From: Micropterix aruncella
Taxonomy: Eukaryota > Arthropoda > Insecta > Lepidoptera > Micropterigidae
Length of the DNA: 64,000 nt
Assembly: GCA_944548615.1 (NCBI GenBank)
Contig: OX155980.1
Coordinates: 63,946,665-64,010,664 of the forward strand
Direction of reading: 5' to 3'
Of this stretch, positions 1 through 11,560 are shown piece after piece. Position numbers and translations under genes: made by a program. Every line of letters begins with the position of its first letter. Position 1 is the first letter of the stretch. The notes under the pieces are model-generated. The model was not told the DNA's origin, did not search any database, and saw nothing but the letters and a program-made list of their open reading frames with translations.

Positions 1-90
1 TTATTACAAATATACTATATTATCACAGATATACTATATTATCACAAATATATTATACTATCACAAATATACTATATTGTCACAAATATC
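1..90. repeat. AT-rich tandem repeat, ~20-bp unit
   Basis: About four imperfect copies of a unit reading roughly ATCACAAATATACTATATT run head to tail up to the start of the LINE fragment at 118. No coding signal. It could be a simple local expansion or part of the 5' flank of the LINE. Confidence 0.7.
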
Positions 91-117
91 CACTGCTAAC
101 CCCCCAGACGTGTGATA

Positions 118-464
118 ACACTATATGATGGGCCCGACTTCGACAGTTTTCCTTGATCTCGAAAAGACTTTTGACTCCGTTCCACATAATATATTATTGT
201 GCAAACTGAGCAGTGTAGGAATTAACTATACAAGTCCTAAATGGTTTGATAGTTATCTATCCAACAGAGTACAATGTGTCACCATCCAGGGTCGCCAGAG
301 TGAAAGCTAGCATCTCACGTATGGTGTCCTACAGGGTAGCGTTCTGGAACCCATTTTATTCCTCGTCTACATAAACCAGCTATGCCAGTTACCAGTAGGT
401 AAAATCATCACATATGCCGATGCCACTGTTATACTATTCAAGGGTTCAAACTGGGATTACACAT
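118..464 (+). pseudogene. LINE reverse transcriptase, first part (split by piggyBac)
   Basis: Reverse transcriptase palm region of a non-LTR retrotransposon that copies its RNA at a nicked target. The reading frame at 125-310 contains FLDLEKTFDSVPHNILLCKL, the conserved F-x-D-x-x-K-A-F-D-S block with A changed to T. After a stop at 308-310, the frame continues with YGVLQGSVLEPILFLVYI (normally YGVPQGSVLGP) and a YADA in place of the catalytic YADD. Both the stop and the loss of the second Asp make it inactive. The frame runs without a break into the piggyBac insertion site (TTAA at 465-468) and resumes at 2331. The style of the motifs is jockey/CR1-like; exact clade not determined. The 5' part (endonuclease) is missing. 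Confidence 0.88.
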
Positions 465-2330
465 TTAACCTTCATACGGCCCTCAATTTATTCTATCGTT
501 CGGGCCCTCGGGTCAAAAAAGACCCATACGTATTATTATAGCTTTTTTTCCTTTTCCTTAAAAGTGGATTATTTAACAATTGTTAATTATTTACTTAATT
601 ATTAATACGTTAAATTTGGGGTGTGCTCAGTAAATAAATTATATAAAATAAATGAAGAATGTACGAGTATTTTAGAACCTTTATTAAAAAATCAAAATTA
701 CAAAATTAGTTACAATTTGTGCACAAAACTTGTGTGACCGAATGTCGTTTGCAAACAAACTTTTTACATATTTTACAGACCAAGCTTGTCTTGTTGTCAG
801 TTTTTTGGCAAAGCTGACATCGGCTTCGTTTAGTACGCGTCGTCCTGTTGTCTGCAGTTGACGTTGTAGCTGGAGTTTCTACTTCCGCTTGTATTCGTAC
901 TGCAATTTCTCTCGAATAAGATGCTCGGGGGAGGTGTGAGCGTTTTTGAATAAATGGCGTCACTAACTGGTGACCGAGATTTTCTAAAAAAAAACGACGC
1001 TTTGCCAAACACCCCTTTTTCCATTCGGAATTCACGTTGGTGAACAAAACGAAGGCGTTGTATGCTGATATGTCAACGATGTTTGTGAAAACAACCTGGG
1101 GCCAGCGTTTAGTTTTTCTTTTGCTAGCGTAACCCGCAACTGATCTGTCCAGTGTGTCAACTGCTCCCTTGTTCTTATTATAGTCGAGAATTATTTTTGT
1201 TTTTTCTGCGGACCTTGTTCAATTTCCTTGCCTTTATGGAAGGCACTGAGATGAATTACGCATTCATTTTTCTTTCTAATGTATGAAACGAGTGTTGTGG
1301 TCTCTTCAAAAGCAAATGTAGAAGAAAATACTGGTTTTCCTGTGGTGTCCAGTAGCTGTGGAGGAATGCTGGCCTTATTTTTCCTCAAGGTTTTCTTCCA
1401 ATGTGATGTTTCTTCTTAGTAGCATTTCACCTAGTTTATGGGACGTAAAAAAGTTGTCAGTGGTCAGGTTATGCCCTTTCAATCCAGTTGTTAAATCTAA
1501 TACCACTCGTAGTCCTTGGTTTCTTTCGGGTGCTTCGCCTGGTTGTTTTCCGGTATATACTTGTATAGCCCATGCGTAACTTGTCACAGCGTCGCATAAA
1601 ACCCAAAATTTTATTCCATACTTCGCAGGCTTTGATGGCATATACTGTCTAAATGGACATTTTCCTCTGAAGGACACGAGTTGCTCATCAATAGTTATAA
1701 TCTCTGATGGATTATATAATTTGGGTAAAATCTCTGTCCACTGGTCCCACCGTTCACGAATCGGAGCAAACTTGTCTCTCGCTCTTCTCTCGGTTCGGGT
1801 GTCTCTACTGTCAATTCTAATTACTCTGCTATTTTTTTGAAAAACTTCAAAGACATTGTCGCTCTAAATAGTGGTCTCCCATTTTCAGCATGCCACAAAC
1901 TCTCAGTAGATTAATTGTGCGATCGATAGACGCCGGCCAGCAATAGAACTCCTATGTATGCTCTCAAGTCAGTCTCATCTAAATCAGTCCATTCTTCTTT
2001 GTAAACACGGCGGCCCTCGGAGTTCGTGTGAAGTAAAATAGTGCGTACAATATTTGGTGAAAAAATAGATCAAAACAAGAAAGTTCTTTGTTTGTACAAC
2101 ATACTAAAATGTATGCCGGGTTAGTGTTGACCTAAAGGACGTTAAAGTAAAAAAAAGTATAAACAAAAATGTAAACTAGTACTCGGTTCGAATTTGACTA
2201 AAATGTGTTTATTTGGTTAATTTATGAAAAGTCATAAAATATTTTTAAAAATAGATATAAACTTCCTGAGATATTACACTTTTTGTCATGATTTGGGTCA
2301 AAAAAGACCCGAGGGCGGTATGAAGGTTAA
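465..2330 (-). mobile_element. piggyBac-like DNA transposon, nearly complete, inactive
   Basis: Element 469-2326 is flanked by the piggyBac target duplication TTAA at 465-468 and 2327-2330. Its ends are inverted: left CCTTCATACGGCCCTC, right (reverse complement) CCTTCATACCGCCCTC, one mismatch in 16. Both ends carry the subterminal palindrome GGGTCAAAAAAGACCC (left near 512-527, right 2295-2310). The left end has an extra ~25 bp between terminal and subterminal repeats. It sits inside a LINE reverse transcriptase, and removing 469-2326 with one TTAA rejoins that LINE frame, so this is the younger of the two. The transposase inside is broken by frameshifts. Confidence 0.95.
709..2075 (-). pseudogene. 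piggyBac transposase (DDE type), frameshifted
   Basis: Cut-and-paste transposase. Reading on the minus strand: an N-terminal part near 2070-1960 (LLHTNSEGRRVYKEEW, then RAYIGVLLLAGVYRS), ITIDEQLVSFRGKCPFRQYM near 1700-1650 with the first catalytic Asp, LTTDNFFTS near 1450 with the second, VDTLDRSVAGYASKRKTKRW near 1160-1100 with the third, and a C-terminal cysteine-rich domain at ~800-710 (CQLC, CKIC, CKRH, CTNC). All three Asp are present. At least three frameshifts separate the pieces (near 1835, 1380 and 1205) and an in-frame stop lies near 1917, so no full protein can be made. The acidic N-terminus is not clearly seen. Confidence 0.93.
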
Positions 2331-3130
2331 GAAAGCAAACGGGGGCATGGACATTGTTAGAAATTGGCTAGGAAACTTTATGTTAACACTTAATGTTGGC
2401 AAAACCAAATACATGCCATTTAGTATAAACATTAGGGTCAGCCCACTGAAAATAAAACTATTTTAGTACACGAATGAGATAGCGTCAAGTCTTGCAGCTG
2501 TCAGCCTCTGCAAAGAGAAATATCTTAAAAATACCTAGGCATCACTCTAGATTGCTTCCTACGTTGGGACACTCATATACATAACGTGGCTGGCTACAAA
2601 GGTGCGAATCCTTGGATATATTTTCAAAGAACTGAGGAATATTCTGGATTCCAAAACGCTCAAACTCTTTATCATGCTTTATGTGAAACGCTAATTACTT
2701 ACGGCATAATTGGATGGGGTGGATGTGGTAAAACCCTGATAGAGCCATTGTAAGTTGCGCAGAAATGTTTACTCAAAATTATTTTCCTCAGACCATATCG
2801 CCATCCCAGCAATGAACTTTATGTGGAAGCTAAAGTCCTTGATTGTAGGCAACTTTTTTAAAAAACTTCCCTCTTAAAGCTATTTTTGGACAATAATTCA
2901 AATTTAGGAATAATTTAGAATCGAAGACCAACAAGACAAGTTTTAGAAAATAGCCTAATAATACCCAGGATGAAAACATCATTTGGACAAAGACATTACT
3001 CTTTCACTACGCCGAGATTTTACAATCTGATCAATATGGAAAAAAAAATGAATTTGTCATTTAGGGTATTCAAAAATAAAATAAAGTAATGGTTCTCGAG
3101 TCACGACAGACTAACCATACATCAAATGTT
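2331..3130 (+). pseudogene. LINE reverse transcriptase, second part
   Basis: Continuation of the fragment at 118-464 after the piggyBac insertion. Recognisable pieces are GGMDIVRNWLGNFMLTLNVG (2343-2402), the KYLGITLD-like block near 2520-2550 (K-Y-L-K-x-T-x-G-I-T-L-D across a frameshift), SYGIxGWGG-like TYGIIGWGG near 2698-2724, and AQKCLLKIIFLRPYRHPSNE near 2757-2815. Several stops and frameshifts. It ends close to 3100 with the usual short basic C-terminal segment, then an AT-rich 3' UTR follows. Confidence 0.85.
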
Positions 3131-3605
3131 AGAAATTATAGTTTAATAAAAGTTAGGTGCACAAATTATTATTATGTTTTTAAATAGTATGCATGTTGAT
3201 TATATTTTAACAACTTTTTACCATTCATTCATTTTGTTGTTATATATTGTGTTGACAATGAATTGTACTTTATTTTATATTTCTTAAATATTACTTATTG
3301 ACTTTTTTATTTTTTTATTAATGATTTATATTACTCTTTACTTTAGTTTTATGTAAATTATCTGATTGTCTCGCTCTATTTGATTCTTTTTTTTTGAGGG
3401 CAATTTAGTTTTATGAGCATTTTAATAAAACTTTTACATAATTTATTGTAAAATTAGAGTCCTGTCCATCCTACAACGGGCTAGTCCCAGTTAGGTGACA
3501 GAATCAAATAAGCAAAAGAATAAGGTTTTGCCATTCGGTTCCTGTTATTTTTATATGCAAAAACAATGTTTTAAAGTAATTAATTCCTAAATAAATAAAT
3601 AAACG
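3131..3605 (+). repeat. LINE 3' UTR and AAAT tail (copy 1 of 3)
   Basis: AT-rich 3' untranslated region of the LINE above, ending in a short AAAT run at about 3590-3603. The block from about 3394 to 3605, with landmarks GGGCAATTTAG, CCTGTCCATCCT and GACAGAATCAAATAAGC, is found again at 22167-22405 (same strand) and 34241-34760 (opposite strand). Sharing of only the 3' end is what 5'-truncated LINE copies leave. Confidence 0.8.
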
Positions 3606-4149
3606 GCTGTTACTTGTCTGTATTAAATCTACCCGTCGATAATAAAGCGGCTGAATCTATGCCCTCCACGAAATGTGTTCAAACTTATTCGGATGACTAT
3701 TTGTCCAACAGATAGTTTTGATGCGGGAAAATCGACATCACTAATTTTACTTACCGCTTTAACGCATTGCTCTGTCCTATTCGCATCAACTAATTTCCAA
3801 TTTTTGTTCAAAAAGAAACCCAATCGGGCCCATTATTGATGAATAAACCGAGCTAAATTATTTTAAAGAATGATCTTATTCATCAGTAGTACTTATGAAT
3901 AAATCAACTTTAACCTCGGAACAAATAGGTTTGCAGCTCAATCGTGAGGTGAAGTTGCCTTCGTCGACTTGTTTAGCATGGATGCCATGGAGAGAAATAC
4001 CGGGGACACACGATGACGAAGAGGAATATTGAAGCTGAATCTAGAACGAGCGTTTCGAATTATCTGTAACCGTTGCGTTGCGCCACTCAGCCTTTACACG
4101 TATATACGGGCGCGGTCCATACACACGGTCGCCGTAGGCCATAATACAT
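3606..4149. other. no recognisable feature
   Basis: No coding or repeat signal that I can support. The minus-strand ORF at 3629-3823 has no recognisable motif. Confidence 0.5.
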
Positions 4150-4325
4150 AATATTAAGGTATTAAAAATTAGTAATATGACTTTGACACTGATGTAGTCC
4201 CGATCTCTGTATAGGGCATTGAGACGAGCGAAGCCCCACGCAACTCATTTGCAGATGTGTACTTTAAATCGCAAATTGGGGTCAAAGAGTAGTCCCAAAT
4301 TTCTGGCAGTTGTCACTAGGTCCTG
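4150..4325 (-). pseudogene. LINE reverse transcriptase scrap (post-palm region)
   Basis: Minus-strand translation gives LVTTARNLGLLFDPNLRFKV followed by HICK, a stop, then WGFARLNALYRDRDYISVKV. This matches the V-x-x-L-G-V-x-F-D-x-x-L-x-F-x-x-H-I block and the following helix of jockey/CR1-type reverse transcriptases. Only ~58 codons are left with one stop, and neither end of the element is visible. It is a different lineage from the LINE at 118-3130. Confidence 0.7.
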
Positions 4326-4726
4326 TGTAATAACTGTATATTAAATATTTAGTGGTTTTACAATAACCTTATGATATGCGAAAAAATAAATAAAGTTAGT
4401 TGCATAGCATGGTATGAGTATGTATACCTATCTATTTGAGAAGAACATCGGTGCTCCGACCTTGTTTAATGGTATATTTGCACAAAAATATGCGGTAATA
4501 CGGTTGAAATAACATAATTTTGTGGAGTGACTTCCCGAATGGGAATTGCTTAATGTGTCAACCAGAGAGGATGAAACGATGAGACCAAAAGATGATATCA
4601 AAAATATTGTATTTTATTTACTATTAAAATTATAATTACTATGATCAATCTTTTGTAGAAATATATAATAACGGTACGGGGTATTTTAGTTTTAATGATC
4701 GAATTTTATAAAATTGAAACTGAAAA
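4326..4726. other. no recognisable feature
   Basis: AT-rich sequence between a LINE scrap and the Helitron remnant; nothing further can be supported. Confidence 0.5.
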
Positions 4727-6866
4727 CGAGTGTATTTCAATCCAGACAACGCAGCGGACAAAGCGGCGTGGCCACCGTTGACAATATTGGCGAGCCTCTT
4801 CTCAGTTTGTCAAGCTGATGCTTTCTCTCGCAATTTGCTGTATGCTGAAATGCCACATGAAATGCGTTATACAAATCATTTCAGCGTCGAAGGAACATTA
4901 GTTGAAGGACATCTAAATGTAGTTGCTTCAGACGCTCTGGGTCTCATCTACGGCTGTGCATTCAAATAAAAATGAATGTTTCTATATTCGATTGTTGTTG
5001 GTGAATGTTCTTTATCAGACGTCGTTTCAATAACTGAAAACCGTTAATGGGCATCTTTGTAAGACGTACCGTTAGGCGTGTCAACTATTACAGTTCTCAT
5101 TAGAAAATACGCTCAAATATTCCGTCATATCTTCATCACCGCATTAAATTCGCACATTTTTTGTTATCATATTCACGTGTTTCCCTTCGAATCCAAACGA
5201 TTTGTGGGTCAAATATAAGGACCACGTGTCTGAGGATATTTTGCGTCGTGAGTGTCGCCAAATTTTATATCCGACATTGCAAATGACGGCAGAAATTCAT
5301 AATGAGACATTGATCATGATATAAGACATGTGTTTATTGATGGTGAATAAAGTTTTTTCGTATTTGGGCATAATATCACCCAATCATGCACGATTGGCAT
5401 AAACAAATGCACACAAACAAATGCAAATGACACAACAAATAATACAAAACAAATGACACAAACAAATGCACGATTCGTTCAATCACTAGTTACAAAGAGA
5501 ACAAAATTATGACTCCGAATCATTAAGCATAAGCTGTTTGTACAAATTTTAATAATTCGCAATTGAATCAACAACAAAAGGCTGCGCGCTAATTTTTGAT
5601 AGAAGCTGTGAACAATAGAACTGGTTTAATTTACTTGCTGGATGCTCCCGGGGGAATGGAAAACGCCCTAAGTTTCATTACTTTTGGCGAGGATTCGATT
5701 GCAGAATCAAGTTGCCCTAGCATTGGCTTCGTCTGGAATAGCAGCGACCTTGTTAGAAGGCGGACGAACTGTACATTCTGCCTTGAACATGCCACTAAAC
5801 ATGCAAATCGACGAGACACCAGCTTGCAAAATCGCCAAAAATAGCGCAATGTTTGGGATGAAGACACCATGGCCCACAAGAACGTCGAAAGCTCTTCATG
5901 ACTATCAAAACATTTTTGGTGGAGCCATGATTCTGTTTTCCGGTGATTTTTGTCAGACTCTTCCAGTTATTCCACGATCAAATGTAACTGACGAACCAAA
6001 TGCGTGCTTAAAATATTCAAATTTGTGGCAACATGTGAAGACACCCCGATTGACAAATTACATGCGAGTGTTTTTGCAACAAGATCGAAATGCAGATGTA
6101 TTTTCGAAGCAATTTTTGTACATCGGTAATAGGAAAGTCGCAGTTGACATCTCGACCAGATTCATCACATTGTCCACTGATTTCTGTCAGTTTACCGAAT
6201 CGAAGGAGGAACTCTTTTGGCGTGCTTTTCCGAACGTAGCGCATAAGTTCAAAAATTAGCTGACCGAACGAGCCATATTAGACGCAAAAACAAAGATGTC
6301 GATGATCTTAACGTGACCATTCAAAATTTAATTCAGGTAAGTTGTTTGTCTTCAAATCGATTGAGATAATTATCAGCCAGGTTGAGGTACTCAACTATAC
6401 CACAGTTTTTTTTTACTCGCTGGGATTGCCTGGATTACTACCTCACACTCGCAATCGAAAGTAGGCTCAGTCATCATTATGTTGCGTAACCTCAATCAAC
6501 CTCGACTATGCAATGGAACGAGACTGGCTGTGAAAAAGCTTATGAACAACATCATTGAGGCGGTGATTATCAAGGGAAAGTACTAAAGAGAAGATGTTTT
6601 GATTTCGCGCATCCCGATGATTCATAAGGACTTGCCATTCGCTTTTAAATGGCTGCAATTCAACGTGCGACATATCTTCGCGATGACCATCAACAAATCA
6701 CAAGGCCAGTCGTTAGAAGTTTGCAGAATTAACTTAGAGTTTCCGCGTTTCGCGCAAGGACAACTGTATGTCGCTTATTCGCGGGTCGGAAAGCCATTAT
6801 ATTCGTTTTTTACGCGCCAAAAAACAAAACGAAAAACAAAGTTTCCCAGAAAGTTTTCCCCATGTT
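4727..6866 (+). pseudogene. Helitron Rep/helicase, helicase half, decayed
   Basis: The protein drives rolling-circle transposition of Helitrons. The plus strand carries, in order: VYFNPDNAADKAAW and LFSVCQADAFSRNLLYAEMP (4727-4855), DALGLIYG (4933-4956), NECFYIRLLLVNV (4974-5012), DLWVKYKDHVSEDIL (5199-5243), the Pif1-type helicase start LIYLLDAPGG (5626-5655), LALASSGIAATLLEGGRTVH (5723-5782), Walker B-like MILFSGDFCQTLPVI (5929-5973), then MTINKSQGQSLEVC (6682-6723) and LYVAYSRVGKP (6766-6798). The Walker A loop normally reads GGTGKT; here it is GGMENA, so nucleotide binding is lost. Many stops and frameshifts (e.g. between 5655 and 5700). The Rep nuclease half and both element ends are not seen. 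Confidence 0.93.
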
Positions 6867-7081
6867 AATTAAATATATTGAATTCGTTTGAATTACGAAC
6901 GACTTTCATTTAATAACCAAACGGAACTCAAACCATCCACGATGCGGCCAATATTATTGATCTCAATAAATTTTGAGTTAGAAGGTTGAATAAGTAATCG
7001 TTTATAAAGAGTTTCAGGTGGTACGAAATCCACCGGGACATCTAGTTGTAATATAAAAAATAATAACTGCAAAATCATGGA

Positions 7082-7411
7082 CTAGTTTGAAGACATCCAT
7101 TTTTTCGGTTTCCTTATCTTTCTTACAGAGTTGGATAAAGCGTCGATCGCCAACTGAAGTTCCATTTTGAGCCCCGAAATACCGTATGCCCCGGTGCGCC
7201 GCACCGTATGCACCGGCATAGTTACGCCACTGCTCTGAATTGAACCAATGGCATCAAATTTATTGCTTAAATTCTTCACAGCGGACCAAGATGGGCGTGA
7301 TGATGTCCGAAAAACGTGCCATATTTTCATAACGTCTCTGCAAGATTCTCTCACCATTTTGTAATTTATATTTACAATTTGGTACACGATACCTAATTGT
7401 GAAATAGCCAA
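7082..7411 (-). repeat. repeat fragment shared with 32.3-33.0 kb
   Basis: The stretch 7085-7235 resembles 32860-33000: both carry GACATCCATTTT, then a GATCG-containing block, TCCATTTTGAGCCCC / TTCATTTTGAACCCC and a GC-rich part with GCACCGCACCG. On the minus strand it begins with CAGTGGCGTAAC, and the same word occurs at 32335-32346. An open frame of 109 codons spans 7082-7411. The upstream part of that frame (KIWHVFRTSSRPSWSAVKNL) could be a scrap of a hAT-type transposase, but this is weak. Family unknown. Confidence 0.45.
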
Positions 7412-9559
7412 TGATGTACCCTCAAAGGCTGCAGATGAATCCTATGAAATTCCAGCGTTTCATAATTGACACAACAAAAATGATTCCAAGTTCAAAATGC
7501 AACTCAGTTTTGAGCCACCGATTATAATATTTTCGTCATAAATAGAAGTACGTTTTCGTCACTGGCTCTTAGTATTTACTCGTAATATCATCGCTCTGTT
7601 TGCACATACAATAGAGATCCACCATTAGCGCTACAATGTACTCTCTAGAGGGACTCGCATTTTCCTAATACTAGTAGTATGTGAGTTAAAATATCAGCAT
7701 AGGTACATACAGCTTGGGGAACTATTTAGTTAACTACAAGTATGTAAATACTTCTCTACATATTATAATCTATGTCTATATATCTGTCGGTAGTAGTTTA
7801 CATCTATATATTTGTCGGAGTATTTGTTTACCAAATTAAAATAAATTGTCTCTTTGTCTGTCTGTCCGGCTGTTTCTTTGTCTGTCTGTTAGTTTGACTG
7901 TGTGACCACAAACATCTCCGAAGCCAATGGTTGGATTTAATGGGATTTTTCCTAATATAATTTGAGTATTCCAATCTATTATAGGCTATAGTAATTCAAA
8001 CTGTTTTGAGGTCTAAGAGTCCGGTAAAGAGTACGTACGTCGTCATAAAAAAAACTCTTAAATACAAATTAAAACTTAGCATAGAGCAGATCATAGCATC
8101 GTACAGGGAGATGATTGAGCAGACTTTTAAAAATAATGTTTAATACAAAAGTTAAAACATTAGGTGGAAACCGTGTCGATGGCGCGGGTCGACAGCTTGT
8201 CTTGAAAATTGGCTAATATGTCAGCATACCGAAATTCCTTATATTATAAAATCATTTTTCCATATCGATTTAAACTACAGTCTAGTATAAAACTAATCGC
8301 CTACCAGCTTATCTTAATATTTAATATAATCGATGTAAAAGCACGTCAATTTATAATTGCAAGCATTCATACAGTATTACTTTTTCGTAGGATTGATCTC
8401 CATAACCATTTATCTGTTCATAAGTTTTTGTTTTTTTCGTGATAAAAGTTGCGTTCTACTATATTGTCCTCGATTATGATGGTATTTATTATCAACCTTT
8501 TATATATATCCCTTTTAAATTGAGTTCTTGTGTTTGTAATTCATGTATAGGTTCTGAAAATATCGCAAATTCAGTGCAGTAGCTCAGATTTCGGCGTTCC
8601 TATCACGGTCGAATAATTTCGTTTCCAAACCAATGGGTCTTGGTGTATATTTGTGCCTTTAAAAAACATGTGACTTGTGTCTACTTAGCTTTGACTGCAT
8701 ACGAATCACAATGCAACTCTACAACATGTATTGTAACATCTAAGTACTATCGATTTGTCATGTTAATTTGAATAGTTTAAATTGTCGATCTTAGCCGCGT
8801 TAAAAACCATAATAATAATATGCCATAATATAACATGGAAAATCTCACAATTATAATTCAGTTACATGCTAGATACTCCTCTTGACATAACTATCTTCTA
8901 AATCATTTGCCTCTGCTGAGGAATGGCGCTAAATGCATTATTTAGTTATTTTAAATAATTATCCTAAAGCAATCATATTTAAGTGTTCTTTCAAGGGTTA
9001 TTTTAGTATTACTTGCATGCATTCAGTATATTGGTTTACCAGTAGGCCTCGCTCATATACGTAATAATAATTGTATTGTTGGTCTGAAGCAGGATTACGT
9101 TGATGAGTCGTTTATTAATACTTGGTCATTGCTTATTTATAACTTGTATAATTATAATTAAATATGACAATTCTACATGGCACTTTGCAGATGCATCTCA
9201 TATTTTCATCAAGTGACTTCGCTTTTACCACTCTTTCACTATTCGTTCTCCCACGTCACTAATGATAAGTTTACTGCTTTCTTTCATATTTCCATCATTA
9301 TTATTAGGAATTATTTTCCGGGGTACATAAATCTACTACAACTGGTAATTTCTTTTTAGGCTTTATTTTAATTTTTTAACAAAATTGACAAACAATTATT
9401 TTGTTGCCAATGCATCTTTTATGGCTGTAGAATGTGCGTTGGCACCAAAATGTGCGTTGCACAAATATAAATACAATATTAACAATGGACTCATCGAAGA
9501 TTGACATATATTCTGTCTTGCGAGAACGTCCCTTTCACCAAATATTATGGGCCATGACG
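7412..9559. other. no recognisable gene; short simple repeats
   Basis: Contains a CTGTCTGTC-rich stretch at 7848-7895 followed by text resembling the middle of lepidopteran non-autonomous Helitrons (TTTTTCCTAATA, ATTATAGGCTATAG near 7946-7991), too degraded to delimit. The ORFs at 8209-8442 and 9177-9359 have AT-driven composition and no motif. Confidence 0.4.
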
Positions 9560-10640
9560 TATTAGACCACCGCTATTCCTTCCGATAAATAGAGATGCCA
9601 TTTTAATAAAATTAAACCAAATTATGAAAATTAATCCTGACGATAAGTTTCTTACTCTTGACAATTTTAATTTTCCGAGAATTATTACGTCGAGCCCGTC
9701 AAGGTCTAATTGTGGCACTCTTCGTCGATAAACTAAGTTGTCACCTGGTCGACACAGTTTCGACAAATTGACCTAATAAAATAACAGTATACAGGATCTA
9801 GTATTAAGTAACATTGGTTGTACTGTTGATAGTAGCGCATGGCGTCATTGAACCAGTCGACGTGTACCATCCATTATCATCAGTAACATTATTACAATTG
9901 CAGTTTAAACTTAGAAATTATATGGGCAAGCCGATTATAATGTTATTAACGCAGGATTGGCGGTGATATATTACCCTATGTGTTTCACATCTGCGACATG
10001 GAAAAAGCTACTTTTCTATTTTATAATATTAAATGGTACTATTAATATACATATACCGACCGAAAAGGTTTCAAACAGAAAGTTTCTCTCTTGATGAGAC
10101 TCGGCTTTGATTAAAAATCTCAAAGGGAAGCATACATTCCGTAGAAAATGGAACATCTCACATTCTATGAGGCTTTTATTATGCTTCGCAACGTACCAAA
10201 GGCTATTTCTAGCCTTCATCGAAACATTAAAAATGTGCATAAAGGAAAAAAAAACTCAACGTTTTTCTGGAGTTTGTTAAGTCTAAACGGGCTATCAATG
10301 GTATTCTGTAATAAATCTCAATGGATTTTAAGTAATCATTGGAATAGAAATATGCCGATTGTTCTCAGACTATATTTCAACAATTTTTAAAGATCAAATT
10401 TCTGTTCCTAATTACGATGTTCATTACGATCCGGAGAAATTGGCTGTCGATGTAAACTACATTAATTTTAATATACTTATAACGTCCTTCAGAAATATCA
10501 AAAAAAATTAAAGAGCTGGGTCAGATGACATTCATTGATCATTCATAATCAGTTATGCAGCTTCGTTGGCCAATTCGCTCAACAATTTGCATTTCAAGAT
10601 GCTTGAAGAAAAAATATTTAATGTAAATAATCAGAATTCA
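9560..10640 (+). pseudogene. LINE ORF2, endonuclease end and reverse transcriptase start, decayed
   Basis: Across several frames the plus strand shows the order expected of a jockey/CR1-type LINE protein. FLTLDNFNFPRI (9648-9683) corresponds to the endonuclease L-x-G-D-F-N-x-P block, with G-D-F-N changed to D-N-F-N. EPVDVYHPLSSVTL (9850-9891) corresponds to the linker after the endonuclease. An F-R-R-K-W-N basic stretch lies near 10129-10150. FVKSKRAINGIL (around 10270-10310) fits the F-W-x-F-V-K-S-K-R region before the palm. KAGSDDIH-like and SYAASLANSLNNLHFKMLEE (near 10515-10612) fit the fingers motif S-S-G-P-D-D-I-P and what follows. It is riddled with frameshifts and stops. The sequence stops matching after about 10640. 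Confidence 0.78.
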
Positions 10641-11269
10641 CCTATAATAGGGGGTAGTAGGAATTCCTCGAAAAAGTGATGATTTCACCTAAATTACAGG
10701 ATATTCTCTTATATCATCATGATTCCCATTATGACATAATTGTAAAATTGTATATAGATCCGATTGTTACGGTCTACGATCATTTAAAATCAGTGTTATT
10801 TCTGCATTTAATTGTCGTAATTTCCTACTGGTAACTATTCTAAGTGAAATCATCATTTCACACCGAGAAACTCTTTCCGTTTTATGAATTATCCATATTT
10901 TTTATTATTTATCAAGTAGGTAATATGTAGGTAGGTAGTATATACCAGTAGGTAGGTATATGGACAACTTTTAGTATTTGGACAGGTGAAGTAACCTATG
11001 GCATTCGGAATGATATAGCAATTCTAACAATATCACATTTTTTTAAATCAGTTTCAACGTTTAAAGGTTATGGTGGAGTGAAGAAACGGAAAACATAGGT
11101 AGATAAATGAATCCTGAACACATAACACTCCTTTTTTATTCGGCAGCTGTGTAAAAGAGAATTTTTCTCAGTATATTTTCTGAAGAATAAACAAATAAAA
11201 TATATGATTATGGAAGCGTGCGGCTACGATTCATTTTAAATAAAGCATTTTTGTATGGGAGTATTTAGC
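10641..11269. other. no recognisable feature apart from a GTAG-rich stretch
   Basis: A short GTAGGTAGGTA-type simple repeat lies at 10916-10961. The rest shows no coding or repeat signal I can support. Confidence 0.45.
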
Positions 11270-11560
11270 GTGCGCACGTAGCTGTTGGCGGCGCGGTTTG
11301 TTTGGCCAAGTCATAATCGAGTGTGTCTCCAAAGTCAACAAGGCCGCTCGCTCGCATCCTAAGTCCGCGTCTCAGCCTCAGCCGGATATATACATGAGGT
11401 CGTTATTGAGCGCAAACATTTCACAACGTACGTGGCTTGCGTCAAGCCTCTTAGTGCCCAGCCCGACAACCCAACAACCCGGACCGGCCACGCGGCCGCC
11501 CGAGTGACGAGCCGCGGACGCCGCCGCGCCGCGCCGCCCCGCCCGACTTCAACTGCACCT
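11270..11560. promoter_or_regulatory. CpG-rich block, possible regulatory or 5' exon region
   Basis: An abrupt GC- and CpG-rich island in AT-rich surroundings, densest at 11470-11550 (CGCGGCCGCCCGAGTG, GCCGCCGCGCCGCGCCGCC). Two overlapping ORFs (11298-11507 and 11432-11662) are low-complexity products of this composition. It may be a promoter or non-coding exon of a host gene, but no splice or coding evidence supports a specific model. Confidence 0.35.

Noticed and set aside
7820..8060. CTGTCTGTC-rich stretch considered as a second non-autonomous Helitron
   Set aside because: Neither a TC start nor a CTRR end could be placed.
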